Shown: positions 17,913 to 28,193 of the stretch, piece by piece
How positions within the stretch are numbered: position 1 is the first letter of the stretch
How the letters are laid out: each line of letters opens with the position of its first letter
From: Mesorhizobium sp. M1E.F.Ca.ET.045.02.1.1
GTDB taxonomy: Bacteria; Pseudomonadota; Alphaproteobacteria; Rhizobiales; Rhizobiaceae
Length of the DNA: 64,000 nucleotides
NCBI RefSeq assembly: GCF_003952485.1
Contig: NZ_CP034447.1
Span: forward strand, 6,586,501 to 6,650,500
Direction: 5' to 3'
Notes under the pieces: model-generated
Seen by the model: the letters and a program-made list of their open reading frames with translations, nothing else
What the model was told of the DNA's origin: nothing
Database searches by the model: none
Translations under genes and position numbers: made by a program

Positions 17913-17943
17913 CCCCTCTCCTTCTCCCCTTGTGGGAGAAGGT

Positions 17944-19213
17944 TGTTTGGACCGGGGACATCGCGAACAGGTGTGCGAAGACATCGCGAACAGTTTTGCA
18001 TGCTATCGGGCGAGGGCATTGAGGTCGATGGTTTCTATTTTCTGATGTCTGAACCAGGCGTCGAAGACGCCGTCGGTGGCGGTGGGGCGGAAAGCGACGG
18101 ACTTTCCGGCGAAGGCCCGGCACAAGCGTATGGTTCGGCCGAGAATGGAGACGAAGCCGTGCTGCTGAACGCGGCGGATGAGATCGTCCTTGGCATATTC
18201 GAACGGCTCGACTGTTTCGCGATACTGGCGCGGCGAGGCCTGGTAGCGATCGAGCGGCACGCCGCCGCCCAAGGCATCGTGGGGACGCTGGGCGTTGTAG
18301 ACGTGGCGCCACTGGTCGAATGCATCCTGAGCCTCGGCGAGATTGGCGAAGGGCGGTCCCTGCAATGCCTCGGCCTTGAGCGAACGATGGAAGCGCTCGT
18401 CCTTGCCGAGCGTCTGCGGATGGCAAGGCCTGGAGTGGCTGACGGCGATGCCAATCTCGATCAGCCAGACGGTGAGCAAGGTGAAGTCGTTGCGGCCGCC
18501 ATCGCCCCAAGGCGGACCATTGTCTGTGGCGATGCGCCACGGCAGGCCATAGCGACGGAAGGCGGCGATCAGCCGGGCTTTTACGGTTTCGGTGGTCTGG
18601 TCGGCGCAGGCCGACAGCGCGATCGAGAAGCGCGAATGGTCGTCGAGCACGGTAAGCGGATGCAGCCGGCCGGCGCGCAAGGCAACGTGGCCCTTGAAGT
18701 CCATCTGCCACAGGTGGTTGGGGGCGGCATGCTCGAAGCGAATGAAAGGCTGGGCTCCGCCGCCCAAAGCCCCCAGCTCGATACCGTTGCGGCGCAGGAT
18801 GCCGGTGACCGTCGAGGCCGCCGGCGTGCCGATGCCTTCGCGGGCAAGCACCCGCGCGATCTTGCGCCCACCCCAGGCTGGATGCGCCACACGCACCGAA
18901 ACGGCTGCCGCCTCCACCTCCGGCGCGCTGCGTGCCGGGCTCGACAGTGGTCGCCGAGACTGCTCCGCCAGGCCGGCCGCCCCTTCCATCCGATAGCGCG
19001 AAAGCAACTTGTGGCCACAGGTCCGGCCAATGCCGAAGCGCCGGCACAACGCGCTCACATTGGCGCCAGGCGCCAGCGCCAATCTCACGAACTCTTCTTT
19101 CTGGCTCATCACGCTTCTGGCCTCGAATGGCATCCCGAACCCCCTCGCGCAAAACGCGCAAAACTGTTCGCGATGTCTTCGCACACCTGTTCGCGATGTC
19201 CCCGGTCCAAACA
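17944..19213 (-). mobile_element. IS481-family insertion sequence, 1270 bp, apparently intact
   Basis: The element is bounded by perfect 56-bp terminal inverted repeats (17944-17999 and 19158-19213) that start TGTTTGGACCGGGGACATCG and end in CA. Each repeat contains an internal direct repeat of ACATCGCGAACAG. A 5-bp target duplication, AAGGT, flanks it (17939-17943 and 19214-19218). One full-length transposase gene lies inside. The perfect ends and duplication suggest a recent, possibly still active insertion. Confidence 0.93.
18003..19133 (-). CDS. IS481-family transposase
   Basis: The 376-residue DDE transposase has an N-terminal helix-turn-helix region (VRLALAPGANVSALCRRFGI), a second HTH, then an RNase H-like rve integrase domain. 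The catalytic acids fit D in WQMDFKGH, D in IATDNGPPWGDGG and E in LGKDERFHRSL. The C-terminal PHDALGGGVPLDRY segment is typical of IS481 transposases. The start at 19133 has a GAGGGGG ribosome site; an internal ATG at 19109 is an alternative start. The frame is intact. Confidence 0.92.
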   Translation of the reverse strand: MPFEARSVMSQKEEFVRLALAPGANVSALCRRFGIGRTCGHKLLSRYRMEGAAGLAEQSRRPLSSPARSAPEVEAAAVSVRVAHPAWGGRKIARVLAREGIGTPAASTVTGILRRNGIELGALGGGAQPFIRFEHAAPNHLWQMDFKGHVALRAGRLHPLTVLDDHSRFSIALSACADQTTETVKARLIAAFRRYGLPWRIATDNGPPWGDGGRNDFTLLTVWLIEIGIAVSHSRPCHPQTLGKDERFHRSLKAEALQGPPFANLAEAQDAFDQWRHVYNAQRPHDALGGGVPLDRYQASPRQYRETVEPFEYAKDDLIRRVQQHGFVSILGRTIRLCRAFAGKSVAFRPTATDGVFDAWFRHQKIETIDLNALAR

Positions 19214-19482
19214 AAGGTGTCGCCGAAGGCGACGGATGAGGGGTGTTCCAGGGAACGCCAACGTCTCACTCCGCTGGAACACCCCTCATCCGTCTCGGCG
19301 CTGCGCGCCGATCCACCTTCTCCCACAAGGGGAGAAGGGAAAAAGCGTCAATTTCAATCAACTTTTAATCTTTTTTGGCCGCGCCTCTGGACAAGGCGAA
19401 TCACCTTTGATTCTTTAATGACGATTCGGGCGTGCGGCGTAGCCGGATCGTCAAGTATGCGGCAAATCGGGGAGTGCCATTT
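19134..19482. other. Intergenic region: IS end, repeat arm, kinase promoter
   Basis: It holds the right end of the IS, the right half of the interrupted palindrome (to about 19340) and an A/T-richer stretch at 19340-19430 that is the likely promoter region of the PleC-like kinase gene. No gene is supported. Confidence 0.6.
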
Positions 19483-21804
<2,322 letters not shown>

Positions 21805-21883
21805 AAGCTGACGACGACGACCGCGCGGCGCTGCTCTTGAAAAGTTATCTATTTTATCTATTTTGGATAAAGAGGTGACTTTC

Positions 21884-22144
21884 ATGCGTGTGACATCGAC
21901 GGAATTCCAACAGAATGTCGGCCGCTTCCAGGACGCCGCTCAGCGGGCGCCGGTCGCCATAACCAAGAATGGCCGGACCCACACTGTGCTTCTGTCGGCG
22001 GCAATGTTCGAAGTGCTGGTCAAGGGACAGGTCGCTAGACCCATCGAGGACCTTGACGAAGAGACGCTGAGGGCTATCGCCGAAAGCGCAGTCCCATCTC
22101 AGTATGATGAGCTGGATCAGATGCTCAAAGACTGGACGCCGTGA
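21884..22144 (+). CDS. Phd/YefM-type antitoxin
   Basis: The 86-residue protein begins [20 protein letters not shown], the classical Phd/YefM fold start, followed by [21 protein letters not shown]. The C-terminal part is acidic and likely to bind and neutralise a toxin. A GAGGTG ribosome site lies upstream. Its stop codon overlaps the GTG start of the next gene by 4 bp (GTGA), which indicates translational coupling, as in toxin-antitoxin operons. It probably also represses its own promoter. Confidence 0.85.
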   Translation: MRVTSTEFQQNVGRFQDAAQRAPVAITKNGRTHTVLLSAAMFEVLVKGQVARPIEDLDEETLRAIAESAVPSQYDELDQMLKDWTP

Positions 22145-22629
22145 GCCTGCCCAAGCCTGTTCCCGGCCTGGTAATTTCCTATTCCTACCTCTGGTCGGGC
22201 GAGCACAAGGACGGTGTCGAAGAAGGTCGCAAGAATCGGCCTTGCGCCATTGTCGCCGCGCGTCGGATAGTGGAGGGGCGCGAGGTCGTGACGGTGGTTC
22301 CGATCACACATTCTGCCCCGTCTGACCCTGCCGACGCCATCGAGATGCCCGCGGCTCTCAAGGCTCATCTTGGGCTCGACGGCATGCCGTCATGGGTCGT
22401 AGTAAGCGAAACCAACGATTTCCTTTGGCCAGGACCTGATCTCAGGCCAATACCGGGAAGCAATCCCTCCCGCTTCCACTACGGCAGGCGCATGCGCGCC
22501 GCCGGCTCCGCCGGGTGCAACGCACCGAGTAGTCGCGCGATCTCAGGACTCCAAGTGCGCCTTCTCCAACGCATCAACGAGTTCGGCAACAGTGAGTTTG
22601 CCGCCATTGTCAGCGATCAACTTCCTTAG
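22141..22629 (+). CDS. PemK/MazF-like toxin candidate with aberrant C-terminus
   Basis: The 162-residue ORF starts GTG and overlaps the antitoxin stop. Its first ~110 residues ([58 protein letters not shown]) look like the rhizobial growth-inhibitor/PemK-type proteins paired with Phd-like antitoxins. If so, it would be an RNA-targeting toxin. After FHYG near 22485 the protein stops looking like the family and runs 87 bp into the convergent small gene. A shift into the preceding frame would end at a TAG at 22530-22532, just before that gene. The toxin may therefore be frameshifted and inactive, or the read may hold an error. Confidence 0.6.
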   Translation: MSLPKPVPGLVISYSYLWSGEHKDGVEEGRKNRPCAIVAARRIVEGREVVTVVPITHSAPSDPADAIEMPAALKAHLGLDGMPSWVVVSETNDFLWPGPDLRPIPGSNPSRFHYGRRMRAAGSAGCNAPSSRAISGLQVRLLQRINEFGNSEFAAIVSDQLP

Positions 22630-22821
22630 CCGCACATCCATAGCGCTGGAGAGTTGGTCGAAGCTGATGGTGCTATCCGGACCTGTCATGGCTTTACCGA
22701 GGCGCATGGTAACGCCGCCGGGGATGTGCTCGCCACTGGTGTTCCTTTCGGCGTAAGCCGTGCTGCCCACCGCGCCGGCCAGCGCCACGAAGCCAAGGGT
22801 GAGCTTCGTGGATTTTCTCAG
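22543..22821 (-). CDS. Small exported protein with probable CTG start
   Basis: The ORF can be read from a CTG at 22819-22821 as [23 protein letters not shown], a textbook signal peptide, followed by [12 protein letters not shown] and a helical C-terminus ([25 protein letters not shown]). The next in-frame start, GTG at 22788, would cut the signal peptide in half. The CTG overlaps the glnE stop (CTGA), which suggests translational coupling to glnE. The 92-residue product has no recognised family. A CTG start is rare, so the exact N-terminus is uncertain. Confidence 0.6.
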   Translation of the reverse strand: MRKSTKLTLGFVALAGAVGSTAYAERNTSGEHIPGGVTMRLGKAMTGPDSTISFDQLSSAMDVRLRKLIADNGGKLTVAELVDALEKAHLES

Positions 22822-25800
22822 GGGTCTTCTCTTATTGCATCGTCACCTTCGATGCGACCAGGCGGGCGTTGCGACGCTCCCGCACGAAGCAGAAGGCCGA
22901 AATCCTTGCGGACCTTCCGCGACGTCTCCTTGAGGTGCGCCTCCAGCACACCGAAATCCGGCAGGTCGGTGACCGCCAGAAGCAGATCCGAAAGCCCGGG
23001 CGGCACGTCGTCGCGCTGGAACTCTCCGGTAAGACAAAGCCTGATCATCTGGGTCAGGGCCAGATAGAGCTGCCAGGCCTCGCAAAGTTCCTGCCGGACA
23101 CCCGCAGCCGCGAAGCCGGGCGCCAGCCGCGCCAGCACTTCCGCCGTCGCCGTCACCCGGCGGCCGGGTTCGATCGCGCCAGTGATGACCGCGACCTGGG
23201 CGATGAATTCGAGATCGATGAGGCCGCCCGGGATCAGCTTGATGTCCCAGTGGTCGCGCGGCGGCTTTTCCTTCTCGATCAGCGCCCGCATCTCCGAAGC
23301 TTCCGCCCTCACCTTGGCGACATCGCGCGGCTGGGCAAGCACCGCCGCTACCTCCTCTTCGACCTCGGCGCAGAGCTCGGCATCGCCGCCGATGGCGCGT
23401 GCTCTTGCCAACGCCATGTGCTCCCAGGTCCAGGCGTCCCGATGCTGGTATTTCTTGAAAGCGTCGACATGCGTGGCGACCGGCCCCTTGTTGCCGGAGG
23501 GACGCAGGCGCAAGTCGAGCTCGTAGAGCACGCCTTCGGCCGTGGGCGCCGAGACGGCGGCGATCAGCCGCTGCGTCATGCGGGTGTAGTAGTGCGAAGG
23601 CGCCAGCGGTTTCTTTCCGTCGGATTCCTCCGCATCCGCGTCGTGGTCGTAGAGCAGGATGAGATCGACGTCCGAGCCCGCGGTGAGCTCGCGGCTGCCG
23701 AGCTTGCCCATGCCGAGCAGCGCCACCCTGCCCCCGGCAATCCTGCCGTGGCGCCGTGCGAACTCGGTAGTGACTGCGTTGAGCGCGGCCTCGATGGTGA
23801 GGTCGGCCAGATCGGAAAAAGCGCGCCCCGCCCGCGCGGGATCGATCGAACCGGCAAGCAGGCGCACGCCGATCAGGAATTTCTGCTCTGAGGCGAAGAT
23901 GCGCAGGCGGTCGAGCACGTCCTCATAGGCGCGGTCGCCCTCTATGAAGGCGGCAAGCCGCGCCGAAAGATAGGCACGGTCCGGCAGCTCGGTAAGCAAG
24001 GCCGGATCGAGCAGGCCGTCGAACACATGCGGCCGACGTGTGATGATGGCGGCGAGCCGGGGCGCGGCGCCCATGATCGTCGCCATCAGCTTGAGCAGCG
24101 CCGGGTTCGACTGCAGAAGCGAAAAGAGCTGAATGCCGGCCGGCAGGCCGGCGAGGAACTCGTCGAAGCGGATCAGCGCCTCGTCGGCGCGGCGCGTCTG
24201 GCCGAAGGCTTGCAGCAGCGCCGGCGCCAGCTCCGTCAGCCGCTCGCGCGCTTCGGCCGATTGGGTGACGCGGTAGCGGCCGAAATGCCAGCCGCGGATG
24301 ACGCGGCAGATGTCGCTCGGGCGCTGGAAGCCGAGCCGATGCAAGGTCTGCAGCGTGTCGGGATCGTCGACGTCGCCGGTGAAGACCAGATTGCCGACGC
24401 CGGCGGACAGTTCGGGTGCCGTCTCGAACAGCGCTGCATAGTGACGCTCGACCTGCTGCAGCGAAGCGCGGAAGGCTTGCGCGAACTCCGCCTCGCCGGC
24501 AAAGCCGAGCATCAACGCTATGCGCTCAAGCTCCTCGTCCTCTTCCGGGAGGATATGCATCTGCTCGTCGGCCACCATCTGGATGGCGTGCTCGACGCGG
24601 CGCAGGAACCAGTATTGCCGGGTAAGCGCATCGCGCGCATCGGCGGTGATCCAGCCGCGCGCGGCGAGCGCGCCCAGCATCGGCACCGTCTCGCGGCCGC
24701 GCAACTCCGGAAAGCGGCCGCCGGCAATCAACTGCTGCGTCTGGACGAAGAACTCGATCTCGCGGATGCCGCCGCGGCCAAGCTTGACGTTGTGGCCTTT
24801 GACCGCGATCTCGCCATGGCCCTTATGGGCATGGATCTGGCGCTTGATCGAGTGCACGTCGGCGATCGCCGCATAGTCCATGTATTTGCGCCAGACATAG
24901 GGCTGCAGTTCCTTGAGGAAGGCCGCGCCCGCGGCAAGGTCGCCCGCCACCGGCCGCGCCTTGATCATAGCGGCGCGCTCCCAGTTCTGGCCGCGCGCCT
25001 CGTAGTAGCGAAGTGCTGCCTCGACCGGGATCGCCAGCGGCGTCGAGCCGGGATCGGGGCGGAGCCTCAGATCGGTGCGGAAGACGTATCCGTGCTCGGT
25101 GCGGTCCTGCAGGATGCGCACGAGACGGCGGGTGAGCCGCGAGAACAGCTCCGTCGCATCGAGCGGATCGATGACAGCCGGCGCCTCGGGATCGAAGAAG
25201 ACGACAAGATCGATGTCGGAGGAAAAGTTCAGCTCGTGCGCGCCGAGCTTGCCCATGCCGAGCAAAATCCAGCCAGAGCCACGCGCAGGGTCCTTGGAAT
25301 CGGGCAGCTTGAGCTTGCCCTGCCCATGCGCGTCCAGAAGCAGGAAATCGACGGCGGCGCGCGTCGAGGCATCGGCAAGGTTGCTGAGACGGCGCACCGT
25401 CACCGCGGTCTCGGCTTCGCCGGCAAGGTCGGCCAGCGCGATCAGGAAATGCGCCTCGGCCTTCAATTGCCTGAGTTCCATCATCAGGCTGGATTCGGAA
25501 ACATTCTCGACCCGCGCCGCGCGATCGATCGTCTTGCCGATCTCGGTAAGCCGCGCTTCAACCGTCCGCTCGAACAGCGCATCGAGAATAGCCGGCCGGC
25601 GACGGGCCGTATCGCGCAAGAAGGGCGACAGGTCGAAAATGGCGGCGAGCAGATCCTGCGGCGGCCCCTCGCCGGCAAGGAACGCAGCCAGGCGTGGAAG
25701 ACCGTCTTCTTCGGCGGCGTCCGCGATCTCCGACAGTTCGCGCCGGGCACGGTCGCCATCCAATGGGTGAAGCACCAGCGCCGGGCGCAACTGCCATGCG

Positions 25801-25835
25801 GGTTCTGCTGCTTTCTTCGCCATCCTCGCCGCCAT
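22818..25835 (-). CDS. glnE: Bifunctional glutamine synthetase adenylyltransferase/adenylyl-removing enzyme
   Basis: The 1005-residue enzyme adenylylates and deadenylylates glutamine synthetase in response to nitrogen status through PII. It has two nucleotidyltransferase domains. The N-terminal one carries GSGWILLGMGKLGAHELNFSSDIDLVVFFD and the C-terminal one carries GMGKLGSRELTAGSDVDLILLYD. Each has the GxxKxGxxxxxxxSDxD motif. A central helical linker and a C-terminal GlnD PII-uridylyltransferase-like region complete the usual length of about 950-1000. The start ATG overlaps the stop of the upstream kinase (TGATG), so the two are translationally coupled. In many rhizobia this gene follows the same HK/RR/degP block. 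Confidence 0.95.
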   Translation of the reverse strand: MAARMAKKAAEPAWQLRPALVLHPLDGDRARRELSEIADAAEEDGLPRLAAFLAGEGPPQDLLAAIFDLSPFLRDTARRRPAILDALFERTVEARLTEIGKTIDRAARVENVSESSLMMELRQLKAEAHFLIALADLAGEAETAVTVRRLSNLADASTRAAVDFLLLDAHGQGKLKLPDSKDPARGSGWILLGMGKLGAHELNFSSDIDLVVFFDPEAPAVIDPLDATELFSRLTRRLVRILQDRTEHGYVFRTDLRLRPDPGSTPLAIPVEAALRYYEARGQNWERAAMIKARPVAGDLAAGAAFLKELQPYVWRKYMDYAAIADVHSIKRQIHAHKGHGEIAVKGHNVKLGRGGIREIEFFVQTQQLIAGGRFPELRGRETVPMLGALAARGWITADARDALTRQYWFLRRVEHAIQMVADEQMHILPEEDEELERIALMLGFAGEAEFAQAFRASLQQVERHYAALFETAPELSAGVGNLVFTGDVDDPDTLQTLHRLGFQRPSDICRVIRGWHFGRYRVTQSAEARERLTELAPALLQAFGQTRRADEALIRFDEFLAGLPAGIQLFSLLQSNPALLKLMATIMGAAPRLAAIITRRPHVFDGLLDPALLTELPDRAYLSARLAAFIEGDRAYEDVLDRLRIFASEQKFLIGVRLLAGSIDPARAGRAFSDLADLTIEAALNAVTTEFARRHGRIAGGRVALLGMGKLGSRELTAGSDVDLILLYDHDADAEESDGKKPLAPSHYYTRMTQRLIAAVSAPTAEGVLYELDLRLRPSGNKGPVATHVDAFKKYQHRDAWTWEHMALARARAIGGDAELCAEVEEEVAAVLAQPRDVAKVRAEASEMRALIEKEKPPRDHWDIKLIPGGLIDLEFIAQVAVITGAIEPGRRVTATAEVLARLAPGFAAAGVRQELCEAWQLYLALTQMIRLCLTGEFQRDDVPPGLSDLLLAVTDLPDFGVLEAHLKETSRKVRKDFGLLLRAGASQRPPGRIEGDDAIREDP

Positions 25836-27304
25836 CAATGCGCCTCCCGCGCCGGGAAACTCATGACTACGGACAATCCAGGATTGGCGGGCAAAAGATC
25901 AAGCCTGCCGTTGTGGAAAGTCATGATCGCCTTGGCGAGGCTGAGGCCCAGGCCCGAGCCCGGCTGCGAGCGGCTCTTTTCCAGCCGCACGAAACGCTCA
26001 GTGGCCCTGGCGCGGTCGGCATCGTCGGGGATGCCATGGCCATTGTCGGAGACGACGAGCTTGACCTCGCCGCCGGCGCGCTCCAGCGCGACGCGCACTT
26101 TCGGCGCGTCGGTGGCGCCGGTCGAGTATTTGATCGCGTTGTCGACGATGTTCGACAGCGCCTGGCCGATCAGCTCGCGGTTGCCGTTGATGGTGACGGC
26201 TTCCGGCACGGTGGCTTCCAACGCAACGCCCGCCTCCTCCGCGACTGGCTCGTAGAGCTCGACGACGTCGCTCACGGTGGCGGCGAGGTCGACCGGACTG
26301 GTCGTCTCGGAGGAATAGCCGGCCTCCAGCCGCGAGATCATCAGGATCGCGTTGAACGTCTTGATGAGCTGGTCTGACTCGGCGATCGTGCTCTCCAGCG
26401 CCTGACGGTAGTCGGTCGTCTTGCGCTTGCCGGCAAGTGTGGCCTCAGCGCGGTTGCGCAGTCTGGTCAGCGGCGTCTTTAGGTCATGGGCGATGTTGTC
26501 GGAGACCTGCTTCAGCCCCTCGTTCAGCCTCGCGATGCGGGCGAGCATCGTGTTGAGGTTTTCCGACAGGCGGTCGAACTCGTCGCCGGCACCGGTCACC
26601 GGCAGCCGTCCGCTGAGGTCGCCGCCCATGATGCGGCGGCTGGCGTCGGAGACGCTGTCGATGCGCTTCAGCGCCGAGCGCCCGACAAAGAACCAGACCA
26701 AGAGTCCGCCGAGGCCCATCATCCCCAGCGCCAGCATCAGCGAGCGGCGGATGACGGCGCGGAAGCGCTCGGGCTCGCCGAGGTCGCGGCCGACCAGCAT
26801 GATCATCTGGTTGGGGAGTCTCAGCACCAGCGCGATGGCGTTATGGCCCTTCTCGCCCTCGGATTGCGCGCCGCTTGTACCGGTCGAAGGCGCGGTCTGG
26901 TCTCCACTGCGCAGTCGGTCGAGTTCGCCCTCACCGAAGCGCTGGTAGGAAAAGGGTTCGGTGGTCCAGCCCTCGGTCTCGATGACCCCCGGCTCCAGGC
27001 TCTGCACGTTGCCGGTCAGGATCTGGCCGTTGGCGTCGGCGATCAGGTAGAGATTGGCGCCGGGCTGGCGGGAGCGCGCCTCGACCACGCGCACCAGCAC
27101 CGGCAGGCCGCCGCGCTGGTAGGCGCGAGCGAGGCCCAGCACCTCGTCGTTGATGGTATCCTTGGTCTGCCCGGTCAGCATGCTCGCCGACAGCGAGGTC
27201 ATGTAGAAGACCAGCAGCACGGCGCAGAGCGCGAAAAGCAGGAAGTAAAGCGCCGAAAGCCGGGCCGCCGTCGTCTTCATGATGGCCGGCAGGGAGAGAG
27301 CCAT
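25835..27304 (-). CDS. Two-component sensor histidine kinase
   Basis: The 489-residue inner-membrane kinase has two membrane helices (about residues 15-35 and 190-210) with a periplasmic domain between them, then HAMP, HisKA and HATPase domains. The phosphoacceptor is the histidine in DNIAHDLKTPLTRLRNRAEA. N-box NIVDNAIKYS, G1 VSDNGHGIPDDA and G2 GSGLGLSLAKAI are all present. Eight bases separate it from the response-regulator gene, and it overlaps glnE. The signal is unknown. Position next to degP hints at an envelope-stress role, which is inference from context. Confidence 0.9.
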   Translation of the reverse strand: MALSLPAIMKTTAARLSALYFLLFALCAVLLVFYMTSLSASMLTGQTKDTINDEVLGLARAYQRGGLPVLVRVVEARSRQPGANLYLIADANGQILTGNVQSLEPGVIETEGWTTEPFSYQRFGEGELDRLRSGDQTAPSTGTSGAQSEGEKGHNAIALVLRLPNQMIMLVGRDLGEPERFRAVIRRSLMLALGMMGLGGLLVWFFVGRSALKRIDSVSDASRRIMGGDLSGRLPVTGAGDEFDRLSENLNTMLARIARLNEGLKQVSDNIAHDLKTPLTRLRNRAEATLAGKRKTTDYRQALESTIAESDQLIKTFNAILMISRLEAGYSSETTSPVDLAATVSDVVELYEPVAEEAGVALEATVPEAVTINGNRELIGQALSNIVDNAIKYSTGATDAPKVRVALERAGGEVKLVVSDNGHGIPDDADRARATERFVRLEKSRSQPGSGLGLSLAKAIMTFHNGRLDLLPANPGLSVVMSFPAREAH

Positions 27305-27312
27305 GATCGGCT

Positions 27313-27987
27313 TTAGCCACCTTTCAGCATGTAGCCGGCGCCGCGGATCGTGTGCAGGATCGGCTTGTCGAAGCCCTTTTCGATCTTGCCGCGCAGGCGC
27401 GAGACGTGAACGTCGATGACGTTGGTCTGCGGATCGAAATGATAGTCCCAGACATTTTCCAGCAGCATGGTGCGCGTCACCACCTGGCCGGCATGGCGCA
27501 TCAGATATTCAAGAAGGCGGAACTCGCGCGGCTGCAGCGTGATCTCGCGGCCGGCGCGCCTGACCGAATGCGACAGGCGGTCGAGCTCGAGATCGCCGAC
27601 ACGGTAGACGGTCTCGGACTCACGCGCGCTGGCGCGGCGGTTGAGCACCTCGACGCGGGCGAGCAGTTCGGAAAAGGCATAGGGTTTTGTCAGATAGTCG
27701 TCGCCGCCGGCGCGGAGGCCGGTAACACGGTCGTCGACCTCGCCCAGCGCCGACAGGATCAGCACCGGCGTGGTGTTGCCGCGCGAGCGGAGCGCCGCGA
27801 TCACCGAAAGACCGTCGCGGCGCGGCATCATGCGGTCGACAACCATCACGTCATAGTCACCGGCATCGGCCAGCGCGAAACCAGTCTCGCCATCGCCGGC
27901 AACGTGGGCGGTATGGCCCGCCTCGGCGAAAGCTTTCTGCATATAGTCCGCCGCCTCGCGATCGTCTTCCATGACGAGAATCTTCAT
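27313..27987 (-). CDS. OmpR-family response regulator
   Basis: The 224-residue protein has a receiver domain starting MKILVMEDDREAADYMQKAF, with the phosphoaspartate in DVMVVDRMMPRRDGL and the conserved lysine in YLTKPYAFSELLARV. A winged-helix OmpR/PhoB DNA-binding domain follows (LQPREFRLLEYLMRHAGQVV, then TNVIDVHVSRLRGKIEKGF). It is the partner of the kinase encoded 8 bp downstream. The start at 27987 is used because the extra 15 residues of the longer frame precede the normal receiver start. Confidence 0.92.
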   Translation of the reverse strand: MKILVMEDDREAADYMQKAFAEAGHTAHVAGDGETGFALADAGDYDVMVVDRMMPRRDGLSVIAALRSRGNTTPVLILSALGEVDDRVTGLRAGGDDYLTKPYAFSELLARVEVLNRRASARESETVYRVGDLELDRLSHSVRRAGREITLQPREFRLLEYLMRHAGQVVTRTMLLENVWDYHFDPQTNVIDVHVSRLRGKIEKGFDKPILHTIRGAGYMLKGG

Positions 27988-28054
27988 GGAGCCGTTATAC
28001 GCGATTTCAGCGGAAGATTGAGGGGCAGCCATGGGCTCTTGCCTTCAAGTTAAA

Positions 28055-28086
28055 GCGGCAGCGGGTGATGGGAAACCCACTGCCGC
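28055..28086 (-). terminator. Probable terminator downstream of degP
   Basis: A 12-bp stem (GCGGCAGTGGGT with ACCCGCTGCCGC, one G-T pair) and a short loop, read on the minus strand, are followed by TTTAA. It lies between degP and the response-regulator gene. Confidence 0.5.
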
Positions 28087-28193
28087 CAGGAGCGAAACAC
28101 GGTGACTGACTGACGTGCTCGGCCCCATGTTTTCCCGGCGGCGGGTCGGGGGTGTTGATACCGTCGCAGGGAAAAGTCGTTGACCGTTGGCGA

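Larger units (their letters stand above)
17921..19340. repeat. Palindromic repeat interrupted by an insertion sequence
   Basis: CCTTCTCCCCTTGTGGGAGA on the left pairs with TCTCCCACAAGGGGAGAAGG on the right end near 19318-19339. The inner GATGAGGGGTGTTCCA (near 19236) pairs with TGGAACACCCCTCATC (near 19274). The two arms are separated by the IS at 17944-19213; removing it and one AAGGT copy restores a continuous palindrome. The element belongs to the same broad class as the mosaic repeats. Confidence 0.8.

Noticed and set aside
17944..19213. IS element as two-ORF IS3-type
   Set aside because: There is a single full transposase frame, with TG...CA ends and a 5-bp duplication, which fits IS481.
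24027..26255. 742-codon open frame on the plus strand opposite glnE
   Set aside because: It is antisense to a clear glnE gene and its translation is low-complexity and rich in Arg, Ala and Gly, as expected from GC-rich shadow frames.
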